Positions 10,661 through 22,706 are shown, numbered from the stretch's first letter. The stretch is 64,000 bases of DNA from Nematopogon swammerdamellus (GCA_946902875.1 OX336354.1:9831247-9895246); one strand, 5' to 3'. Notes: generated by a model from the sequence alone, not told the origin. Translations and numbers: made by a program.

Positions 10661-12239
10661 GCCCCCAAACCCCCAACAGCCTCTGGCTTCTTTCCCTCCA
10701 CACCACCGGACGTTTGATTGTCCCTTCTCGCTTGCCCAGTCAGTCTTCTGTCTCGCTCTACCGCACGCCCATTGGATGGGTAGCTCTTTGGTCCACTTGG
10801 TTGAATGGATGATGGCCATTACAGATGGGGATTACTCCTAGTCAAACCTTTATTGTAATCCGAACCGTGGATCAACCCATGTTCCCGATGGAGATACACT
10901 TGTCAACTCCTAATGAGAAATAGTGGTGGGCGGTCATGGAAGTACCATTTTAAGTTCAATTCAAATCAAAATCATTTATTGCATATTTGTAGTATTTTCG
11001 TTCATAGTTCTCTATATAGTTCATAGTTCTCTGAAGGCTGCGTTGAAAACTTTCAGTGTTGTTGCGTAACTCGGATGTTTTTTCGACATTGCATGCGGAT
11101 CCCGCAACCGGCTCGCCAGGCGGACACCTTGTGGTCCACAAACATTCGGTGACTGTCCTATTACATTGATTGTAATAATTTATACTCATTCTACTAAACT
11201 ATCTCGACTTCTCGGTAACGAACTACACGAGCTGTTTTATTGTTAAAATCTTGTGCTAACGAGAACGACAATAAACTGGATTTTGATTTTAGATTTAGGT
11301 GGATTAGTTTAATTGTAGGTGGAGTATGCTATTGTAGAGGAGCCCATCAATATTATCCGTATGGTTGAAATTGTATGTCATTTAAATAATGACTAGCTTC
11401 ATAAAGTTTCGCCTCTAAAACGTGGGTACTGTTAGATATTATGGGCAGTTTGTTGAAGTCACATAGCAGTTTGTTGTTAAATTTAATCTTCTTGTTTAGC
11501 ACATTATTTTTTTCATTTTGGTAAAATGTTTTGTTATTTTAAAATATTTTCAGAGCTGCAGGTACTTTCGTTCAAAAGTAAACCAGGACACTAAGATGTC
11601 CTAAAATCTGAATTTTTATTTGCAGGGAATTCGAACTGTAACTGTAAATATTTTTTTATAATTCGTTCTATTAGATTAGACTGTGCGCTTTTTTCCGCAG
11701 CTTCGCTCGTGGTATTATCAGTTTTAGGTTTCTGAATATAATTCGGTGTTAGATATAAGCGACCACGATTTTTTTATAAAACAAACGAAATAATTTGTGC
11801 ATACATTTCTACCTAATAAAACAATAAAAAAACCTAAATTCGAGACGGATAACAAACTCAGTGGTCGAGGTGACAAGGCGGGCAGCCACAGATTTCTCCT
11901 CGACGACCACAAGTTCAGTGGAGAGGAGTTAATTCTACGAACCCGTTCAGCTTTGTAACGTCCGAAACAATTAAGGTGACGTCTGGTATAAACTATTGAT
12001 CTTAGCGTAGATTGAAGAAGAGACGGACCGTGTGGTAAAAGTAGTGGTATTGGGGGATACGGTTTTTAAGTTCATTTGCTAATTAATACTACCTGCTTCG
12101 AATTAAATAAAAAAAAGACTGTTAAGTGCGAACGTTGTTTACATAAAGATGGTTCCGTAGCAATTTTTTTTGCACGCATAGCGAGTGTACCCTCCGAATC
12201 GGCGCGGTCTTGCTTGCGAGTTAATTTAACACAGCGTAC
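10661..12239. other. Intergenic DNA; possible decayed LINE at 10665-10820
   Basis: The minus strand of 10665-10820 reads pieces such as STKWTKELPIQWACGRARQK, loosely like RTE-type ORF2 C-termini, but too weak to assign. 10830-12239 shows no recognised feature apart from a short TTTTTTCCGCAGCTTCGCTCG fragment near 11691-11711, related to the dispersed repeat at 1982. Confidence 0.4.
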
Positions 12240-12475
12240 CAAGGAAGCACCTCGCCTCCTCGCCTACCAGGGAACCAGAAACTCGACAGCAATGGCGAGG
12301 AAGTTTGGAGTGCTTTGGGCGAGTGACAGGCTCGGCGGCCGCAATGCACGGGTGGTGTGGTTGAGGTTCGATTCGGGTATGAGGGTACGAGAGAGGATAA
12401 CGCGGTCGTGAGGTGTCTCGTTCGCAGGGCGGCGCGGCGGGGGCGGCAGGGCCCTGCGGCGCCGCAGTTCACTAG
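12240..12475. other. GC-rich island
   Basis: A CpG-rich block (for example GGCGGCGCGGCGGGGGCGGC near 12428) in an AT-rich region. Open in more than one frame but with no recognisable domain. Could be a promoter or first-exon region, or the GC-rich end of a DNA transposon. Confidence 0.3.
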
Positions 12476-12482
12476 AATGTTC

Positions 12483-12531
12483 TTTTTTAGGTTTCCATTC
12501 TCCGTACGGAAGCCTATTACTAAGCCTACGC

Positions 12532-12575
<44 letters not shown>

Positions 12576-12826
12576 CGTCTGTCCGTCCGATGCCTTTAAA
12601 TTGAACCAGTTGACATTTTCATAAAATATGTGTTATGGCGTACATAAAACAACAAATCATAAAAATACAAAACAGTAAAAACTTAAGGGGGATCCCCATA
12701 CAAGAATTGTGTTTTATCAACGTAATTTTTTTTTTGTATGTTCGGTTAGGCTTTTACCGCTGTTGTTTTTTTTTGTGGTGCGGAAACTTCGGTGCCTGAG
12801 TCTGGTTCGCACTTGGCCGGTTTTTT
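12483..12826 (+). repeat. Family H repeat with (GTCT)n
   Basis: Starts with the imperfect hairpin GGTTTCCATTCTCCGTACGGAAGCC, then TATTACTAAGCCT, a long (CTGT)n/(CCGT)n tract at 12534-12592, the ATTGAACCAGTTGACATTTT core and the end GTTCGCACTTGGCCGGTTTT. The expanded microsatellite separates this copy from those at 14496 and 28459. Confidence 0.75.
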
Positions 12827-14173
12827 CAGTAAACGTTTAAGATGTAAGCTTTACGTGTCGGGGTGATCGCCACGCACGGACAGCGCGCGTGACAGACAAA
12901 CGGATGGAGGGACGGACGAATGAACTTCTCTCTCTCTGACTCAGCCAAGTATACCGGAATCACAAAAACAAAACATTCAAGATTTTTTTTTTCAAACAGA
13001 CGGTCATTCTACTCTACCCAAATGTGCTTCTCTAATAGTGCAACCCACGTGTCGCTAAGTATAGGTACTCACACCACGTGGCATGAAGTAACAGCATTGC
13101 GACTAAGTAGGTACCTACCTACTACGCGTAGGTTGACTTAAAAGCATCGGTAGCTGCGAGGCTGAGAAGCCGTTGCAAAAAGAGGTAACTGATTGTTTGA
13201 GTTGTCAAAATGGCTGTCAAACTGTCAGAGATGAAAATATAAAAAGGTTTATTGAATAAGATTATTTAGTTTTAGTTTAGCGCTTTCAGCTTAGCTTCTA
13301 GCTGACAAACGTACTCGGACATGGGGGCGCGCTGATATGTGGTCACAGGCTTAGTAATGGGTGGCTGTACACACATGCCTCTTCGAACTATAAGTAGTAA
13401 GTAGGCACTGGGCCGAAATCTTCATTAACGACACAACATGAAGTCACAGTTACAGCTAATTCGATATTCAAATATTTACATTAACATATTCGGTAATTAA
13501 AGATGTGTAAAGGTACAATTTAGCTGATTTTATTTAAGTGTTTACAACCAATAATTTAATAGGCATTTCTTGACCCTTATTGACATATACACGAAAATTT
13601 ACTGTCGAGTCGATAATCGCATTAACGGTGTAACTTTATTGATATAATTAATTCAGTAGCGCGTTTTGATAATGTTAAAAGTAAAGGTATAATATAAAAG
13701 TTGTACTAAAGAGTTCATTACCATAGCGCACACTTACCGGCTAGGAACACACATGGTTTAGACAGCGCCAGGTAAGGAAATAACTTTACTAGTCAGTGCT
13801 AGGAAGTTACTTGAACACATATCCAAAGTAACTACACCACTCTATGCCGCCAATCAAATTGTCAAATGTATTCATAGAACCAAAACATATTACAGCCAAA
13901 TACATATTTGAGAATTCATAAAATTTTCTTAAATCCAATACTTCCAATATTTAATTGCTACTTACTTATCTATTTGGTTGAGCTGTATTTATTACTTTAC
14001 TTTAACCCGTTTATTGATAAGTATATTAAGTACAGTTATTTGCAGTAATTAATAAAATAATTCCAAGCTAGGATTCCCTTACAGGGTCATACAATCGAAG
14101 ACAGAACGACAGGTTGCAGCAGAAATGCATTAATTACATAGACATATTTTTACAAATGTTTAATATTCCTTGT
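12827..14173. other. AT-rich stretch, nothing recognised
   Basis: No coding or repeat signal recognised apart from short simple sequence. Confidence 0.45.
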
Positions 14174-14260
14174 ATTGTAGCCGGCACGACCAAAGGGAAG
14201 CACTGGCATGGCACCTCGTCGACTAAGGTGTGATGCGATGCACTCACGTCACGAGTGTAG
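14174..14260 (+). mobile_element. Family A SINE fragment
   Basis: TGTAGCCGGCACGACCAAAG followed by GGGAAGCACTGGCATGGCAC matches the body-to-tail region. The following sequence diverges and no poly(A) is present. Confidence 0.65.
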
Positions 14261-14495
14261 TTCGATGATGCAGCAAAAGTGTGAGTGCCTTGACTCATGC
14301 ACGATTGGTGTTTAAACTGTAAACAGCACTCGAGATCGTTACGCGGTAGGTAGGAACGCGTTACCAAATTTCAGTTCAATCCAGCCCCAAAATCATCGGG
14401 GGTTATAGATGTTTTCATATAACACAAACATTATTTAGACAAAATATATAAGTACTTTATTCTTTTAAGTTAGTACTTAACACGCACCTACTTGC

Positions 14496-14859
14496 TTTTT
14501 TTAGGTTTCCGTATCCCGTACGGAAGCCTATTACTAAGCCTCCGCCGTCCGTCCGTCCGTCTGTCCGAGGGCTGTATCTCTTGAACCGTAATAGGTAGCC
14601 AGTTAAAATTTTCACAGAATATGACGTGTTACTTACTATAGCGGATATAACAACAAATAAGAAAGATAGGAAAATGTTAAAAATTAAGTGGCTCCCATAC
14701 AACAAACGTCCGAAAAATCGATTAGTCACACTATTGAATAATAGATGGCGCCATAGGCTTTTATACATTGCATTGTTGAAAGACAAAAGATAGGTGGATA
14801 ATAGAGTGTAGATACGGAAACCTCCGTGCGCGAGTAAAACTCGCACTTAACAGATTTTT
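14496..14859 (+). repeat. Family H repeat, full length
   Basis: A 5' stem-loop (GGTTTCCGTATCCCGTACGG), (CCGT)n, GCTGTATCTCTTGAACCGTA, the GATGGCGCCATAGGC segment and the end CGCGAGTAAAACTCGCACTT plus AACAGATTTT. Nearly identical to the copy at 28459-28822 over about 360 bp. No coding frame or pol III boxes were seen; a non-autonomous element is likely. Confidence 0.8.
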
Positions 14860-15122
14860 TATATTTCTTCATTAGATAAATGCAAAACAGAAAATGAAGA
14901 GAAAAAAATACGTCCTGAACGAACGCAGGAGATTGCGTCATACCTACTCGAGAAGATGCAAGCAAGACGGTTCAAAAATTTAGAGATAATACGTCATCGA
15001 CCCGATGGCGAAATTGGTAACGCGCTAGCGACTCAAGCCACAGTTCCAGGTTCGAATCCTGGTCGGGATGTATTTTTTTCTCTTCATTTTCGGCTTTGCA
15101 TTTATCTAATGAACAAAATATA
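14860..15122. mobile_element. Fold-back element carrying a tRNA-like sequence
   Basis: The left arm 14860-14911 and right arm 15070-15122 are inverted copies about 52 bp long with only a few mismatches (left reads TTCATTAGATAAATGCAAAA; right reads CTTTGCATTTATCTAATGAA). The ~158-bp interior ends with a tRNA-like fold directly beside the right arm. No transposase is present. The left arm abuts the end of a family-H repeat. Confidence 0.7.
14999..15069 (+). tRNA. tRNA-like sequence, probably pseudo
   Basis: A 71-nt fold has a D stem GCG/CGC (15008-15010 with 15021-15023), a perfect 5-bp T stem CCAGG/CCTGG around TTCGAAT (15046-15062) and an acceptor GACCCGA/TCGGGAT with one G-T and one A-A mismatch. 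The B box GGTTCGAATCC is perfect. The anticodon stem is poor and the position before the putative anticodon is not T, so it is unlikely to be a working tRNA. A T-run follows at 15073-15079 and could end pol III transcription. Confidence 0.45.
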
Positions 15123-15189
15123 TATTAGTAGATAGATAGATTAGATAGAAAATGCTTTAATGCTCCAATAAACATGCAATAGTAATAAG

Positions 15190-15297
15190 TACATGGATGA
15201 GAAGAGCGGAAGACCGCGTGTGGTGGCGTGCCTTGGGAGAGGCCTATGTCCAGCAGTGGACCGATACAGGCTGCTGCTGATGATGATGATGATGAAG
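15190..15297 (+). mobile_element. RTE-type LINE 3' end
   Basis: The frame reads MRRAEDRVWWRALGEAYVQQ then WTDTG and passes into a (TGA)n tract, the usual end of an RTE-clade ORF2. It is nearly identical to 61696-61829, where one Q codon is TAG. 5'-truncated. Confidence 0.8.
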
Positions 15298-15911
15298 TAC
15301 ATTTGAAAAGTACATAAGGTGCAAAGGCGGACTTATCCCTTACATAGATTTCTTACAGTCAACCTTTGGATGTTTGAGATTCGATTAATATAGTGGAATG
15401 TAAGTATAGGTAGTAGTAAAAGAGTTGAGCGTGATAATTGAAGATAAAATAATAATACATGTAAGTCCATGCTAGTTAAATAAAACCCATACATGTTTTA
15501 ATACATATATAAATTACTAAATACATAGAATATAATATGCAAATAAATATACATACATACCTACTTGTCCATCCAGGTATGAAACATAAGTACTTACTCA
15601 TGAAAAAATTATACATGCCCGCTGCGAACCGATCATTTATCTTCGTAGTTCCAGCGACACTACAACAGTAAGGCTTTCTTCACAGTCAAACCGCCCAAAG
15701 AACAATAGCGACCTCAACAAGAGAACGGTGTCGGTGTCGACTACAAACAGGCGGCGGGTTATTCGTGTTTGCTCGCGGGAGAGAAGTTCTCAGGCTCCGA
15801 AAGCAACATTAACATATGCGACGTGAAACCGAACCACGATTACCATATGAGGCGACCGACGATGTCCTGGATGTGGCAAAGTAAAGAGTGAAATGGCGAG
15901 TAGTCCGTATA
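15298..15911. other. Intergenic DNA, nothing recognised
   Basis: No coding or repeat signal identified. Confidence 0.45.
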
Positions 15912-16162
15912 TAAGGCCTTTCAATAGTAGGTAACGATACGCTAAGGGGTGTATGTGTATCAGATACTGATCACGTTCCCATACCAATTTTTTTTACGAT
16001 ATATAAAACGTACTTATTAAGGTGAAATACGCGCACTTCTCGTATTAAATTTGAGGAGTGAGTAGGTTTTTTATATCGTAAAAAAAATGGTATGGGAACG
16101 TGATCATTATCTGATACACATACACCCCTTAGCGTATCGTTACCTACTAATGAAAGACCTTA
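15912..16162. mobile_element. MITE F copy 1, long palindrome
   Basis: TAAGG...CCTTA termini flanked by TA on both sides (TA target duplication). The arms are roughly 100 bp, near-perfect inverted copies (AGTAGGTAACGATACGCTAA in the left arm, its complement on the right), with a short central loop. 251 bp long and non-coding. The TA duplication suggests mobilisation by a Tc1/mariner-type transposase. Confidence 0.85.
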
Positions 16163-16725
16163 TAGTAGTTAAGGTATCAGCCGACAGGTCGAAGGTTCGA
16201 ATTCCAGGTGTGCATCAATTCGATTTTCATATTTCCGGGAATTATGAAAATCGAATTGGTCGCTCATACGGCAGCCGTGTGTGTGAAAACGCACGTCTGG
16301 ACACACGACCTCCCTCCACAAAGCCGTCGCTGGAATGTAAAAAAGCGACGGCATATTAGCCTTGCCGTGCAGTGGGTGAAAAGACGCACAATCACGGCGA
16401 CACGGCATGACGACACAGCATGTGTCGTGCCGTATATGTGAAACGGGACTCATGGTATTTCCATTCACCGAAGTGATGGGCATGCACATACATTTTTCGA
16501 AAATTTGAAAATCCAATTTGTACTTGGGAACAGTCATACTTGGCTAGTATATAGCCAAACCACTGCCTATGCACGGCCCGGTTGCCGTGCCGTGCCGTGT
16601 TTGTGCGAAAAGGGGGAAATATTTGTTTTGTGCAAGTTTGACTGGACTGGGAGAAATTATATTAAACCTTGTATCTGGTCGCCTGTCGGTTTTGGTATAG
16701 CTTAGATTCGTCTAACGAATATGTG
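16163..16725. repeat. CCGTG-rich transposon-like region with hairpin
   Basis: Starts next to a B-box-like GAAGGTTCGAATTCC, then a perfect 16-bp hairpin (CAATTCGATTTTCATA at 16216-16231, complement at 16243-16258). After that come clusters of CCGTG/CACGG motifs (16365-16435, 16572-16602). Similar motif clusters occur at 23060-23275. This looks like subterminal repeats of a DNA transposon; no transposase is seen. Confidence 0.4.
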
Positions 16726-18189
16726 CGGGGCATACTTTCGTGTGAGTTCAACTCGCTGATTATCATTTCCAATACTTATTATTCCGAGGCTTATTCAGAG
16801 CATCGGCTAGCGATGCTGGACTCTGCGCATACGCACCTGTCACGACGATTATCGAGAGATGTCGGCTTTAGATTTCGACTATCGCTCGCGGAGATAGACA
16901 AGTCAATTATTCCTTCTAACAATAGATTATACAGTTTTGGACCGAAATAATATATGCGTGTGTTAAAATTGTTATGCCAGTTTATTGATACAGGCATTTT
17001 CGACTATAAAAAATTTACTAAATAGGCATAATATAAGTAACTGTTCGAATTTTATTACACTGGTAGGCATATAAAACGGTAACGAACATGTTATTTCTCC
17101 AATATGAAGAAGGCATAAGCTAAAATATTGTTAATTTTAGGGTTATTATTTCAATAACCAACTTCTTAATTTAATTAGAAATTTAGTTTTTAGTTTGCAT
17201 CATAAGCATATTATGTTAAGGTGTTTTTTTATGGAGAACTTAAATATTTGTTGTTTCAATTTTACTACCGGATTCGGTTAGATTATGTTATTCTTTTTTT
17301 AAATAATTAAATGGACAATTAATATCGTCACGACGAACTAATTATCATTAATTTAGTTTTAATATATATCGGCGCTTACTCATTCTCACTGCCTTCTTAT
17401 CGTAAGCGACAATTCGTACATTTTATTACATTTAAACATGTTATTACATTTAAAGTGGAAATACATCATATTTATTATTATAATATGAATGTTCGATTAA
17501 AAAAATATATGAAAATTAAAACCTGAACCAAGATTTACGAAATGGTGCTTACGCTATGTGGAGGACGGGTTGTTCCGTAATTTCTAAATATTTTCCTTCT
17601 GAGTTATGTAAATTATTGAATTAGTATTTTTCAACAGACTATTCAAACAAAAAACTCGAATTTCAAACTGCTTTCGCCGCACTCCACCCCTCCTCCCGCC
17701 ATCGTGCCGTGATTGCGCTTGACAGGGCGCTTCGCCAGTGTAACCTTTGTGCTTTTAACACAACCGACAATTGTATAACTACTTATAACATCGCCGACAA
17801 GACATAACAAAACGACGACAGCTGAATGATAGATGGCTTCTCACGGCTTAGTAATTAATTGGCTTGATTCGGTGATAACGGAACGGACGAGAGACGGAGC
17901 GTCTCGCGTTATCGCGGTTCGGGGTAGGATTAAAACAGTGACAAGTATGACTTTTGTCACGTAATCTGTCAAAGGAGTGCTCGGATGACGTGTGCGGTGA
18001 CTGACTAAGGAGAGGGTACGGTTAGATGAAGAGGTGTATTTTTACTCGTATGTCTTTTTATAGTCCTTTAAATACAGTTTCTTAAATAACATCGTGAAAA
18101 ACAATCAGTACTTACTTATTAAAATTATAAATCTACGAGTAATAATGAGCGCTGGTATGGATTTGAGCGTTCCGTACCTCAAATAGGAA
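16726..18189. other. AT-rich stretch, nothing recognised
   Basis: No gene; a short GC-richer patch occurs at 17670-17770. Confidence 0.45.
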
Positions 18190-18545
18190 TAAAAGGGAAG
18201 CCTTATAGGATGACTCTTGTGTCTGTCTGTCTGTCAGTCAGTCTGTTTGTCTGTCCGTCCGTCACAGATTATTTTCTCCGAATCTAATGGATGGAAAAAA
18301 ATTAAATTTGCTACATATTTAGATAGTTTGATGACCCAATCGCGGAAGTATAGCATAAATGTACGAATTTCGATTTGGAGCTAAATATTGGGCGATTTTT
18401 TAAATTTATTTTAATTGCATCATGTGACGTATCAATGGAAAAGGCTCATTAAATACTAATATTTTTTTAATATAATTTATTAAAGAAAGTACCTATACGA
18501 AAATCGAGCATTCCGAGTGAAACGGGGCTAATAGTATAAATTACC
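18190..18545 (+). repeat. (CTGT)n-linked dispersed repeat
   Basis: GGAAGCCTTATAGGATGACT, then a CTGT/CAGT/CCGT tract at 18219-18263 and a TTATTTTCTCCGAATCTAATG core, ending with GAGTGAAACGGGGCTAATAG. Distinct from family H but of the same microsatellite-linked type. Confidence 0.5.
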
Positions 18546-18724
18546 TCCACGTCAGGTACAAGTGCCCAGGCTAGGTCAAAAGTCACAAGGAAAGCGTCGT
18601 CGACGCGCTACGAACGAGAGATAAGTGAACATATTTATTCAAATCCCTTGCGTTATTGAATTGTGTTTCTCGGCCGTATATGTAGAAGGCGGAATTTTTG
18701 AAAATTGTAACTGTAAGCGTCAGT

Positions 18725-19050
18725 ATCCCGTGGTGTAATGGATGGAACGCGGCCAGAACTTGGATGGGTGACCGCTGGACCGTTGAGGCTGACCGTGCAA
18801 AATTTTAATATTTCACCTAAAACTCTAGGTCCCTTTCCTATACCTTACTAGGTGATATGGGAAACATTACCACTTTGTAAGGTAAACCTACCAGATGGGT
18901 ACGGCCGCCACACTGAATTAAAGATCGGTCGAAGGGACTATGCAAATAGTTCGTGTTTTCCGTCCAGTTCAGTGTAGCCGGCACGAATAAAGGGAAACAC
19001 TGACATGACACCTACTACACCAAGGAACCATGTGGGTTTCCATAAAAATA
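18725..19050 (+). mobile_element. Family A SINE (old)
   Basis: The 5S-like CTTGGATGGGTGACCGCTGG is preserved, then a diverged body, CAGTTCAGTGTAGCCGGCAC, and a truncated tail GTGGGTTTCCATAAAAA. The B box is damaged (GACCGTGCAAAATTTTAA). The tRNA A-box part is replaced by unrelated sequence. Confidence 0.75.
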
Positions 19051-19303
19051 TATATATTATATGGGGTTTTAAATTACCGTGGTTGTTAGACATTATTTTT
19101 ATATATTTCAATATATATTTCAATTAACCTCACAACTTCACAATTTTTTGTCACGGTGTCTTCCTTTACCCTTTATCATTTCCGAAAAACAATATTTTAG
19201 GGAAGGTGAGTTTTCTGAAATAATTAATAATAGCAATAATTATCAATAATACACTTAAATGTCCATCCACGTATGAAAAAAAATTTGAAACAATACATCT
19301 ACA
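19051..19303. other. AT-rich spacer with a shared 35-bp motif
   Basis: TTTTAAATTACCGTGGTTGT plus TAGACAT (19066-19092) recurs at 32985-33010 next to MITE F copy 2, so it belongs to an unnamed repeat. Confidence 0.4.
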
Positions 19304-19434
19304 TAGGCGTGAATAGGCACCTGTCAGGCCGGCACGGCATTGGCAAACCCCGTGTACGACCGAATGTCCATGAGCGTCGTTAGACACCTTATGGGTGCCT
19401 CGGCGCCACATGTCGCGCTTTCTATAAAAAAAAC
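19304..19434 (+). mobile_element. Family D LINE, short 3' end
   Basis: Only the last 130 bp remain (GGCGTGAATAGGCACCTGTC to the A-run after GTCGCGCTTTCTAT). Confidence 0.75.
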
Positions 19435-20056
19435 ATACATAGTAGCAATTGGGTCAAATTAGTAAACTGGAAACATTGTACATATATACATTCTTCGAAA
19501 CTCTTAAAACTTACAACATCCTAAGTTTTAATAACTATCCGATATTTATATATATTTTTTTCAAATTTAAGCAAGCAAGCGCCTCAGCCTAGCCGGATCA
19601 CCAGACTATACGTAATTAATACACGCGGCCCGCGCGCTGCAGAATGGCGCATTGTCGACGAACAATGCATCATGCTGCCCGCTTGTGTACGCGCCGTATA
19701 CGTGGACATTGGATTACGTTTACACTGGGAAATAACTTTAGAAATAATTTATACACTTGGTTCCTTTTAATCGTCTTAAAAAAGGAGGCGGTTCTCAATT
19801 CACACCGTATGCATTTTACTTTTAATTGGAAGTTTATTAAATTCTTTTTATTAGATTTTTTTTTTCATTTTCATTTTATTTTATTCGGAATATTAGCCCA
19901 TTACACCGCTATGGCTAAAGTAGTCATGCCAGTGCTATCTTGCGTTCGCGTCGACTTTGGGACTTTTTAACCAGATTTAGACTTATCTATCAGTTATTAT
20001 CAGTCAAGACTGTCAAGACTGTCTTTTAAAACTAATAAATAAATAAATGGTAAGGA
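19435..20056. other. Intergenic DNA
   Basis: Contains a fragment AAAAAAGGAGGCGGTTCTCA (19778-19797) related to the repeat at 27360-27430. No gene supported. Confidence 0.4.
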
Positions 20057-20251
20057 TTAAGTGAATGAAACGTCGGTCGAAACGGCTATGTAAATATTAT
20101 AAATAGTGTTTTCCGACCAGTTCAGTGTAGCCGGCACTATCAAAGGGGGAAGCACTGACATGGCACCTAGTTCACCTGGTGTTATGGGCTGACATCACGG
20201 ACGTTGTAGGTGATGTAGCCAAACGTGTCAGTTTCCAAAAAAAAAAAAACA
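20057..20251 (+). mobile_element. Family A SINE, 5'-truncated
   Basis: GAATGAAACGTCGGTCGAAA to a 13-bp A-run at 20239-20250. Body and tail are well conserved. Confidence 0.85.
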
Positions 20252-20843
20252 ATTGCGGTTCAATGTGAACGCAAGCTAAAGCGCATGCGCCAACCTCAAT
20301 GAAGAACCTGCACCGACGCTCACTTGATTAATGTTAATAAAATTATACCTATGTAGATTTACCTGCTCCACGGTTGCCGCACAGACCTATGTATACACTA
20401 ATAACTTTATAGTACTAAGCTACATACGAGTCGAGATACGAGCATAATACTAGACTAGTAAAACACACTCACAGAACGATCCAAAACATAAGCTTGGCCA
20501 CTCAGGCTATATTCGGGAAAGAGTCTTTATTGCAATATGGTTTTAGAAGTATACAGAGTGATTTCATTAAACTATACATATAAAAGAAAAAAGAACAACC
20601 CCGGACCAGTGATATGAATGAGATCTGTAAATCAGGTTGATAAATAAAAAATCTCATCCATACCGACCGATCCAGGGAAAGTTCCCAAGACACATTTTAA
20701 TTTTGTTATTAGTTTGCATAGACCCTGTTGTTTTTTTTTTGTTTTTAATAATATTATTTTAATTAGGTTTTAATAAAGAAAATTACCCCTAGACTAGTAT
20801 CACACTTAGTGTGAACTCTATTTCTTCTTTATCGACTCCTACG
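20252..20843. other. Intergenic DNA, nothing recognised
   Basis: No feature seen. Confidence 0.45.
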
Positions 20844-21192
20844 TTTTTTTAAAATTAAAAGCGCGACAAATGTCGCCGAGCCACCCATAAGGTGTTAACG
20901 ACGCCTATGGACATTCGGTCATATGTGGGGATTGAGAATACCATGCCGGCCTGACAGGTACATATCCATGACTCTCTTGAAGGACCCGAAACTGTACTTG
21001 GAGGAAAATATATGGACAGGAAGAGCGTTCCAGAGTCTACCGGTTCTGTGGAGGAAAGATCTGCAGAGATCTAGTACGCACCCGCGGTAATTCCAGCGGA
21101 AAGAGGATGCTATCCCTGTCCGGTGCGCGTGGTGCGGAGGTGGAAAGGGGACGGCGGGATCGAGTCAAAAAGCTCCTCCGAGCACTCCTTAA
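20844..21192 (-). mobile_element. Family D LINE, longer copy
   Basis: One of the two longest D copies: on the minus strand it covers the ORF2 C-terminus upstream of the usual truncation point. Pieces such as ECSEELFDSIPPSPFHLRTT are readable, then SADLSSTEPVDSGTL in a shifted frame, followed by the terminal region. Frameshifted, therefore inactive. Confidence 0.75.
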
Positions 21193-22706
21193 GATGTTAT
21201 CTTAATCTTCTCTTAAACGCGTCATCCTGCCACTTAGTTCACCAAGGTGTGAATAGCTGATGTCACGGATTTAGGAAGGGATGCACCCAAAGATGTCAGA
21301 TCCGACAAAAGTATAGAATTTATCTTAAAAACTTTTCAAATTTGTCTGGTAGTCGTCTGATCACGGCGGTAAAAACGGGTAATTTTTTTAGGTTTTTGGA
21401 AGGTCATATTTTTTTTTGGTAATTATTTTTTGGAAAAAAGTAAATCACAGGGACATGCCTATAGTAGATCTAAATTTTATAAAAATAAACCATCGCTCTG
21501 AAGGCATTATCCAGGAAGGAAAAAGGGGAATACGTTTATATGGAGAAAATGCAGCCCGCCTACACTCTTAATATAATGTGTTAAATTGTCCAACCCAAAG
21601 GTCGCATGCGCGAAGCCGCAGGCGCAGGTATTAACTAATAACTTCAGTGAGCTCTCTCTCATTACGAGCTGGTGCATTAGAAACAAGATGCAGGTTTAAA
21701 TATGCCCATTAAGTGTTCACAATCGAGCCAGTGTTTAGCAAGAAATCAGTCCCGCAGGCCCTGCCTTATACGGCACTGGCGACACCCGACGCGAAATCAA
21801 AAGGTTAGAAGTCCCATCCGCTCGTCAGGAGGTGAAAGTTATTATAAATGATAAAATTTAAAAATGCATATCAATATCTTTCACATTTGTGGTTTCACGT
21901 ATCAACACGTGTGTTTCGAGCCATCAATATTACTCACCTGACAGATTTAGTTTTATTAATATATATGTACAACTTAATCTATAAGGGTATATCCTTTTAA
22001 AAATACAATTTTATTAACTTTGCACGATAGAAGAAAATCGTGAAATTCCTCTGAATTTACTCATAAGAACGTATTGGACAAGCAACGTTAGGAAAAATAA
22101 ATTTTATTCGTTGATGTCTCTATGTCGGTAGATTTTTACTTGTTTGTTTTAATTCATAGTTTTGCATGTAAAAAAATAAAAACCGAATTTTCGTCCCTCC
22201 CTAACCCGAAAAAAGGGGAGTGTCGCTATCCTGCTCTTGCTTACCTTATATGGATCCTTAACGGGCTTAATGTGTTATAGTATGTGACATCACGGTTTAG
22301 TAGCTGGCGATGTATCCAACTACATATCATATCAAGGTCAGGTGTCATAACAATTTCGTGTGCATGTTTATATTGGGAATGAAGTCAATTGTATGCAATG
22401 TATGACAATAATAGCAGTTCTAAATTTATAACTCTTTGCTGACCAGTAAAAAGTAGAACGAAGGTGTCTGCACTAAAGGCTGTTACTTATGGTGCGATCA
22501 GAACTAGCTATAAGGAGATTCCTACACTCTGTAATGGAGACGGACTTAGCAGAACACGTTTTAGCTAGTACACAGCGAGTAACAAAGGAGAATCTGAGAG
22601 TGTTGGAAAACTTGTACCACTATGGAAACTAAACTGTTAATACATGCATACCGTCTCAAACATCTGGAAGCTTCAAGGGAAAAGTACACATTTACACCTC
22701 ATATAA
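21193..22706. other. Intergenic DNA with traces of family A
   Basis: 21229-21300 (GTTCACCAAGGTGTGAATAG) and 22278-22320 (GTGACATCACGGTTTAGTAG) look like very old family-A tails. A GC-richer part at 21600-21830 is unrecognised. Confidence 0.4.

Noticed and set aside
12240..12475. GC-rich block as a CpG-island promoter
   Set aside because: No downstream gene, start site or conserved element can be seen, so it is described only as a GC-rich island.
12534..12592. Repeat array suggestive of CRISPR or a long tandem gene
   Set aside because: It is a simple (CTGT)/(CCGT) microsatellite within a family-H repeat; no spacers.
14999..15069. Functional tRNA gene
   Set aside because: The anticodon stem has mismatches, the base before the putative anticodon is not T, and the acceptor stem is imperfect; kept as tRNA-like only.
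16087..16537. Several 70-120 codon frames on both strands
   Set aside because: They overlap MITE F and the CCGTG repeat region and mirror each other through the palindrome.
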